From assembly GCA_049511415.1 (NCBI GenBank), contig JBEKYC010000027.1, positions 46,607-110,606 on the forward strand: 64,000 nt of DNA, written 5' to 3'. Positions within the stretch are counted from its first letter, which is position 1, and every line of letters begins with the position of its first letter. Source of the DNA: Bog-159 sp049511415 (lineage in GTDB: Bacteria; Acidobacteriota; Terriglobia; Bryobacterales; Bryobacteraceae). Positions 59,271 to 64,000 of this stretch are shown piece by piece. Made by a program: the position numbers and the translations under genes. The notes under the pieces are model-generated. The model searched no databases. It was not told the origin of the DNA and worked only from the letters and a program-made list of their open reading frames with translations.

Positions 59271-59950
59271 GGTTTTCGCCGCGGCAGCCGCTTCTTCACC
59301 AGAAACCACAAATTGTGGAATCCGTCGCGCCAGGGATTCAACTTCTTCTCACCCACCCGCGACGAATACATGATGGAGATCTCGCCGAAGCGCACCTGCC
59401 GGTTCTTCAGCGCCTCGATTTTGATCTCTTCCGAAAATGCCATGCTGTCCGATTCCAGTTGCATGTCTTTCAGGATCGATCGCCTGAACACCCACATGCC
59501 CGATTGCGAATCGCGCACCCAGCGGAAATACAGAATCGACATCGCCAGTGACAACACCAGATTCCCGAAGTGATGCTTCAGGCTCATGGCCTGCCTGTCC
59601 CGCACGGGAAATCGCGAGGCATTCAGGAAGTCGACTTCCAGGTGACGGAACGCCTCCAGCAGATAGGAGAGCGCATCCACCGGGTAGCTGTGGTCCCCAT
59701 CCAATGTCACGATCACATCGCCGGTAGCATTCCCGAAGCCGCGCTTGTAACTGCGCCCGTAGCCGCGCACATCTTCGCGGATCACCTGCGCGCCCAGCCT
59801 CGCCGCCACCTGCGAGGTCCGGTCCGTGGAGCCGTTATCCACCACGATCACCTGATCCACGAAATCCGGCATCGCGCGCAACACGCGCTCGATGCCCTCC
59901 TCCTCGTTCAGGCAGGGGATGATGACCGTGATGCTGCTGCCTTTATACAT
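59267..59950 (-). CDS. Glycosyltransferase family 2, dolichol/polyprenyl-phosphate type
   Basis: A 227-residue enzyme: ITVIIPCLNEEEGIERVLRA, VVDNGSTDRTSQVAARLG, YGRSYKRGFGNATGDVIVTL then DGDHSYPVDALSYLLEA (the DGD metal site) near 95, FLNASRFPVRDRQAM near 118 and MWVFRRSILKDMQLESDSMAFSEEIKIEA. The pattern matches polyprenyl-phosphate mannosyl/glucosyl transferases, which load lipid-linked sugars at the inner membrane. It lacks the two-helix C-terminal anchor of GtrB-like members. First gene of the long minus cluster. Confidence 0.89.
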   Translation of the reverse strand: MYKGSSITVIIPCLNEEEGIERVLRAMPDFVDQVIVVDNGSTDRTSQVAARLGAQVIREDVRGYGRSYKRGFGNATGDVIVTLDGDHSYPVDALSYLLEAFRHLEVDFLNASRFPVRDRQAMSLKHHFGNLVLSLAMSILYFRWVRDSQSGMWVFRRSILKDMQLESDSMAFSEEIKIEALKNRQVRFGEISIMYSSRVGEKKLNPWRDGFHNLWFLVKKRLPRRKP

Positions 59951-60031
59951 GTGCCGGGATCATATCAGCCACGAGCCAATATAACGTGTGGGGCAGGCAC
60001 CATGCCAGGCGCGTGATACGATCTTGGCGAT

Positions 60032-61063
60032 ATGAAAGTCCTCTTGCTCGCCTTTGCCGGCCTGGCATCCTTGCAACTGACCGCCCAGCAATTCCCCCCG
60101 CGGTCCATTCCCGCGCGGAGCATTCCCGTTCCGGACGACGTCAGTCCGCAGCTCCGCAAAGCCATCGCGCAGCCCGTTTCGCCTCACGATGCGCCGTCCC
60201 CAAAAACCGCGGAAGAGTGGCGCAGGTTCATACGCCCGATCGATGAGAACGAAGCCAAACTAGCGTCCGCGCTGGCGCAAAAGCTGCATGTCAGCGTAGA
60301 ACCGGCAACCATCGCCGGTGTGCCCGTCTTTCACGTACGCCCCGAGCATATCCCGGATCGTAACCAGGGGCGGCTGCTCATGCACGTCCATGGCGGCGCC
60401 TACGTGTTGTTTGGCGGCAGGGCGGCTACCACGGAAGCGGTTCTGGTGGCGCATTACGCAGGCATGCAGGTGGTTTCGGTGGATTACCGCATGCCACCCG
60501 CTGCGCCGTTTCCAGCCGCGATAGACGATTCCGTAGCCGTCTGGAAGGAACTCATCAAAGCGCACAATCCGCGCAGCACCGGGCTGTTCGGCACATCGGC
60601 CGGCGGCGGCCTCACGCTGGCGACCGTGCTGAAGTTGAAAGAACTGCGCGAACCTCTGCCGGGGGCGCTCCTGGCCGGGACGCCCTGGGCCGATCTGACG
60701 AAGACGGGCGATACGGAATCGACCAACGAGTGGATCGATGACGTGCTCGTGAAGTATCAGGGTAGTCTCGAGGCCAGCGCGCGGCTGTATGCCGGATCGC
60801 ACGATTTGAAAGAGCCGTTGCTGTCGCCCGTCTACGGCGATCTCTCCGGTTTCCCGCCGGCTGTTCTTTTATCGGGCACGCGCGATCTCTTTTTGAGCGA
60901 TACCGTTCGAGTCCATCAGAAACTGCTGCACGCTGGAGTGGAAGCACAGCTTCTGGTGTTGGAAGGCCAGTCCCATGCGCAGTATCTGGACGACGATATT
61001 CCCGAATCGCAGGCCGCCATGCGCGAGGTGGCGGAGTTTTTCGAGCGCCATTTAAGCCGATAA
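60032..61063 (+). CDS. Exported alpha/beta hydrolase (hormone-sensitive-lipase-like esterase)
   Basis: A 343-residue exported esterase with signal MKVLLLAFAGLASLQLTAQQ. The oxyanion-hole motif HVHGGAYVLFGG lies near 118, the nucleophile elbow GLFGTSAGGGLTLAT near 187 (GTSAG), Asp in LLSGTRDLFLSDTV near 285 and His in EGQSHAQYLDD near 315, completing the triad in the HSL/esterase-IV arrangement (HGGG-like, GxSAG). Acts on short acyl esters (family knowledge). It stands alone between the glycosyltransferase cluster and the TIGR03437 gene. Confidence 0.9.
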   Translation: MKVLLLAFAGLASLQLTAQQFPPRSIPARSIPVPDDVSPQLRKAIAQPVSPHDAPSPKTAEEWRRFIRPIDENEAKLASALAQKLHVSVEPATIAGVPVFHVRPEHIPDRNQGRLLMHVHGGAYVLFGGRAATTEAVLVAHYAGMQVVSVDYRMPPAAPFPAAIDDSVAVWKELIKAHNPRSTGLFGTSAGGGLTLATVLKLKELREPLPGALLAGTPWADLTKTGDTESTNEWIDDVLVKYQGSLEASARLYAGSHDLKEPLLSPVYGDLSGFPPAVLLSGTRDLFLSDTVRVHQKLLHAGVEAQLLVLEGQSHAQYLDDDIPESQAAMREVAEFFERHLSR

Positions 61064-61091
61064 TGGAAGCTGTAACATCCCAGGGATTTAT

Positions 61092-63269
61092 ATGACGATC
61101 ATAGCCCGCTCTTTTGTATCGGTTATCGCGCTGCTCGCGTTTTCGCTCGCCGCAGCCCGCGCCCAGCAATCCAATATCTCTTACATCCCACTGAACGCCT
61201 GTTGCATCGCGCCGGATGGGCAAGGGAACAACTTCATCGTGAGCTCTTCCGCCTTTCCGCTGGAGACCTTTGCCAATACTCCCACCGCACAAGCCACCAC
61301 CATCACGGTGGTGAAGATGGATGCGAGTTCCCGCCAGCTCTCCACATTCACTTTTCCGGCGGGCAATGATGGCCAGGCTGCCGCGGCCGCCGTCGACTCT
61401 CAGGGCAACCTTTGGATCGTCGGTTCCGTCGCCCCTTCCACCCAGAGCAGCCCCATCGTGGGCCTGATCGCCAAACTCGACAGCACCGGCACGCAACTGC
61501 TGTACAGCGGAACCTTGGGCGGGCAGGACCCCTCCGGAGACACCGCCATCAGCGCCATCGCCTTTGACCAGGCTGGTAACGCTTATCTGGCGGGATCCAC
61601 CAACCAGTCGGATTTCCCCACCACGCCGGGCGCATTCATCACCGCCATACAGGTCACCCTGCCCGCGGAGACAGATCCCTTCTACGGCTTTGTGGCCAAG
61701 CTCACGCCGGCTTATTCGCTTTCCTATTCCACCCTGCTCGGCGGCCAGCAGGCGCCCACCTTTGCATCGGCGCTGGCCGTGGATGCCGGGGGCCTCGCGA
61801 CGGTGGCCGGCGTCACATCCGCCCCCGATTTCCCCGCGACGCCGGGCGCGTTTCAAACGGAATTGCCGGTCGGGGATTCGGCCGTGTTCGTCACCCAATT
61901 GAACGCCAAAGGCTCCGCTCTGGTTTGGTCCACACTGCTCGGCGCTTCCGCCCAGGCGTACTCTGTGGGAGGTATGGCTCTCGATTCCGGCGGAAACGTG
62001 GTGCTCGCCGGCGACACCTCCGATCCGAATTTTCCGGTCACGCCCGGCGCGATTCAGCCCTCATTCGCCCAGCCGCAAAATGGCGCCCCGTCGGCCGGCG
62101 ATGGCTTTGTCGCAAAGCTCAGTTCCACCGGCGCCAGCCTTCTGTTTTCCACTTATTACGGCATCGCCAGTTTCTCGGGCTTAACGGGTGGCAGCTTCTT
62201 CGTCTCCTATCCCTATCTTCTGGGCAGCAATTTTGCCGTGCCCCGGCTGAAGCTCGATACCCAAGGCGACATCTGGATCACCGAGTCCCTGGCCGATCCG
62301 TCCGGCCTGGCATTGCACCCCGGATCGGTCACCGTGGGAGATGGCGTCATCGCCGAGTTCGCGCCGGATGGATCGAGCCTGCTGTTCTCCGAACTGGTCC
62401 CCAACGGTGTAGCGGGCCAGGACCTGGCATTGAATCCGGATGGCAGCCTGACCGTGATCGGGCCGCCGCGTGGCGTGCTATTTGATGCGTCCGTATCGAC
62501 CGGCTTCGTGTTGCGCCAGCCGCGCGCCACGCCTACGGGCGTTTCTATCCTGGGCGTGGCGGATGCCGCCGCCCCGGCCGCAAATAATGCCGTGGCGCCC
62601 GGCGAATTCGTGAGCGTCTACGGCGCCGGACTGGGACCCGCCGCGGGAGCCGGCACGCAATTCGAACCCGATGGCTCGGTGGCCACTTCCCTGGCCGGCA
62701 CCCAGGTCTCGTTCAACGGTGTTCCCGCGCCGCTTCTTTATGTTTCCGCAAATCAAATCAACCTGCTGGTGCCCTATGAAGTCGCCGGAAGCACGCAGGT
62801 GAACATGACGATCACGACCGGCGCGGGCTCGTCCCAGGTGCTGCCTTTGCAGATCGTGGCGGCGCAACCCAACATCTTCGCCGTCTTGAACGCCAACGGC
62901 AGTTTCAATTCGGCAGTGAACCCGGCTTCTCCAGGTGACACCGTCACCATCATCGCCAGCGGCGCCGGCCTGCTCGATCCGCAACTGCCCGACGGAGCCA
63001 TTTCCCCGTCGCCGGCGCCAGTCCCGGCCGCCGCGATTCAGGTGAATTTTTCCTTTGTCATCTTCGAAGGCTTTGGCGCCACCACCGGGGTGGTGACGGC
63101 TACACCAGCATACGCCGGTGCGATTCCCGGTACGGTAATCAATCTGTTGCGGGTGTCATTGCCGGTGCCCGCGGCCTTGGTTGCTGCCGGCCCCCCGCCC
63201 TTCGGCATCACGCTCACGGCGGGCAACGCGACTTCGCCGCAGGTCCCGTTCTACGTAAACCCTAACTAG
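61092..63269 (+). CDS. Secreted SBBP-propeller protein with TIGR03437 C-terminal domain
   Basis: A 725-residue exported protein with signal MTIIARSFVSVIALLAFSLA. Blades of the type VDSQGNLWIVGS, FDQAGNAYLAGSTNQSDFP, VDAGGLATVAGVTSAPDFP and LDSGGNVVLAGDTSDPNFP form a propeller across about 30-460. The C-terminal domain from about 475 contains ILGVADAAAPAANNAVAPGE, YGAGLGP, VSFNGVPAPLLYVSANQINL and PGDTVTIIASGAGLLDPQLP, the same Solibacter module as at 8846-10831. Surface or extracellular location is inferred. Its end overlaps the convergent methyltransferase by 4 bp. Confidence 0.9.
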   Translation: MTIIARSFVSVIALLAFSLAAARAQQSNISYIPLNACCIAPDGQGNNFIVSSSAFPLETFANTPTAQATTITVVKMDASSRQLSTFTFPAGNDGQAAAAAVDSQGNLWIVGSVAPSTQSSPIVGLIAKLDSTGTQLLYSGTLGGQDPSGDTAISAIAFDQAGNAYLAGSTNQSDFPTTPGAFITAIQVTLPAETDPFYGFVAKLTPAYSLSYSTLLGGQQAPTFASALAVDAGGLATVAGVTSAPDFPATPGAFQTELPVGDSAVFVTQLNAKGSALVWSTLLGASAQAYSVGGMALDSGGNVVLAGDTSDPNFPVTPGAIQPSFAQPQNGAPSAGDGFVAKLSSTGASLLFSTYYGIASFSGLTGGSFFVSYPYLLGSNFAVPRLKLDTQGDIWITESLADPSGLALHPGSVTVGDGVIAEFAPDGSSLLFSELVPNGVAGQDLALNPDGSLTVIGPPRGVLFDASVSTGFVLRQPRATPTGVSILGVADAAAPAANNAVAPGEFVSVYGAGLGPAAGAGTQFEPDGSVATSLAGTQVSFNGVPAPLLYVSANQINLLVPYEVAGSTQVNMTITTGAGSSQVLPLQIVAAQPNIFAVLNANGSFNSAVNPASPGDTVTIIASGAGLLDPQLPDGAISPSPAPVPAAAIQVNFSFVIFEGFGATTGVVTATPAYAGAIPGTVINLLRVSLPVPAALVAAGPPPFGITLTAGNATSPQVPFYVNPN

Positions 63270-64000
63270 CAGAACCGGGCAATGATTTCGAAGTTACTGC
63301 CCAGCCGCGCCAGCGCCGGCACGCGCAGAATGACATCGTCCAGACCGCGGGCAAAGTCGTAGCCCCATCGCCAGCCGGGAAACACGCCGGCCAGCGGGCT
63401 GGACGCGAAGTCATAGAATTCCTGGCGCACGTCGAAGCCCGCCTTACGGAACAAATCCGCGGTCCAATACGGATCGAGTTCGCGCTCATCCGCGGTCTGA
63501 TACTTCTTCATCATGCCTGGGATCAGCCGTCGCCCTATTTTCCCGGAGAGCCGATGCCGGCTGGGATCGAGCGAATAGAACGCACCGCCTGGTTTGAGAA
63601 TTCGGCGCAACTGCTCCGGCGTTTCGGCCAGCACTTCATCCGGCAGGTGATGCAGAAAGAAGATCGCCATCACCAGGTCGGCGGGAGGCAGATCCCGCAT
63701 TTCCTCGAACGACCCTTCCCTGAATTCGGCATTGCCCATACCCAGCCGCGCGGCATCCGCGTTGGCCTGGCGCACCCCGCTCGGCGATAAATCCACGCCG
63801 ATGATATGTCCCACGTGCGGCGCGAGCAGCAGCTCCGTATCTCCGATACCGCATCCCAGGCTCAACACCACCGACGCGCGGCCCTCCGGCAGTAGCTTCA
63901 CCACGCGCGATACTATGTGCCGCCGCAGCGCCCGCACCGCCTCGCGCGCGAAGTGGGATTGCGCGAAGCCGGAGTACAATTGCTCATGATAGGCGCGCTC
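63266..64000 (-). CDS. SAM-dependent methyltransferase, 5' end cut by window end
   Basis: A class I methyltransferase. The frame remains open to the window edge, and codons before the first candidate start (TTG 63979) read ERAYHEQLYSGFA, which looks like coding family sequence, so the true start is probably beyond 64000. Visible motifs: motif I VLSLGCGIGDTELLLAPHVG, IIGVDLSPSGVRQAN (acidic loop), REGSFEEMRDLPPADLVMAI, FFLHHLPDEVL and RRILKPGGAFYSLDPSRH, then a C-terminal ~90-residue cap ending FEIIARFC. Substrate unknown. The 3' end overlaps the TIGR03437 gene by 4 bp. Confidence 0.88.
   Translation of the reverse strand, partial: ERAYHEQLYSGFAQSHFAREAVRALRRHIVSRVVKLLPEGRASVVLSLGCGIGDTELLLAPHVGHIIGVDLSPSGVRQANADAARLGMGNAEFREGSFEEMRDLPPADLVMAIFFLHHLPDEVLAETPEQLRRILKPGGAFYSLDPSRHRLSGKIGRRLIPGMMKKYQTADERELDPYWTADLFRKAGFDVRQEFYDFASSPLAGVFPGWRWGYDFARGLDDVILRVPALARLGSNFEIIARFC

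Noticed and set aside
1..64000. tRNA, rRNA, riboswitch, phage or insertion-sequence genes
   Set aside because: No cloverleaf, rRNA core sequence, known riboswitch core, phage structural genes or transposase catalytic motifs were recognised by eye.

Overview
ORGANISM. The window is GC-rich, densely coded bacterial chromosome. Several protein families point to Acidobacteriota of the Solibacter/Bryobacter group (Bryobacterales). Two secreted proteins end in the 'Solibacter uncharacterised C-terminal domain' (TIGR03437 type, 8846-10831 and 61092-63269). Two MacB-like permeases are of the acidobacterial 'ADOP' type, without an adjacent ATPase. There is also a giant TonB-dependent receptor with an N-terminal carboxypeptidase-regulatory domain, and DUF1501 and DUF1552/DUF1592 proteins. 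The taxonomic call is inferred from these families, not from a marker search. No rRNA, tRNA, CRISPR array, phage block or intact transposase was seen.

LAYOUT. 1-8.7 kb: end of a DUF1501 gene, then pheS-pheT-HNH nuclease (minus, translationally coupled), a CsbD stress protein, a secreted two-repeat protein, a DinB protein and an APC permease. 8.8-15.2 kb: TIGR03437 protein, CCA-adding enzyme, an S9 peptidase with a previously unlisted 36-residue membrane peptide coupled to its stop codon, and a secreted-protein gene interrupted by one in-frame amber codon. 15.2-23.7 kb: two ADOP permeases flanking a divergent etfB-etfA pair and an AT-rich gap with DnaA-box-like sites, then a D-aminoacylase-like amidohydrolase. 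23.8-33.1 kb: an orphan low-complexity protein, a BNR/sialidase-like propeller, a MazF-type toxin pair, a nucleoside-hydrolase-like/DUF1552/DUF1592 operon, a formylglycine-enzyme-like protein, a decayed higBA locus and an orphan gene.

33.2-41.4 kb: TonB-dependent receptor, arylsulfotransferase, multicopper oxidase and glutamate decarboxylase in one direction. 41.4-43.9 kb: a second higA relic, a Sel1 protein with 13 tandem 37-residue repeats, and a repeat-bearing gap. 43.9-51.1 kb: a minus operon (Gfo/Idh/MocA oxidoreductase, sugar isomerase, double-ThuA protein) divergent from dctA-ppa-rraA-like-uxuA; together these suggest uptake and breakdown of sugar acids and keto-sugars. 51.1-60 kb: a long minus run of four family-2 and one DUF1972/family-4 glycosyltransferase, alanine racemase (coupled to the last glycosyltransferase), a YncE-like propeller and a PQQ dehydrogenase. 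60-64 kb: esterase, TIGR03437 protein and a methyltransferase cut by the window end.

HOW IT FITS. The picture is a soil oligotroph with much envelope and secreted machinery. Neighbours are often joined by ATGA or GTGA overlaps. No clear-cut new defence or mobile system was found. The best leads are the amber-interrupted gene, the coupled micro-peptide, the divergent ETF pair, two related decayed HigA loci each followed by a copy of a 31-bp repeat, the axial-Phe copper oxidase in an unusual cluster, and the AT-rich DnaA-box-like gap.
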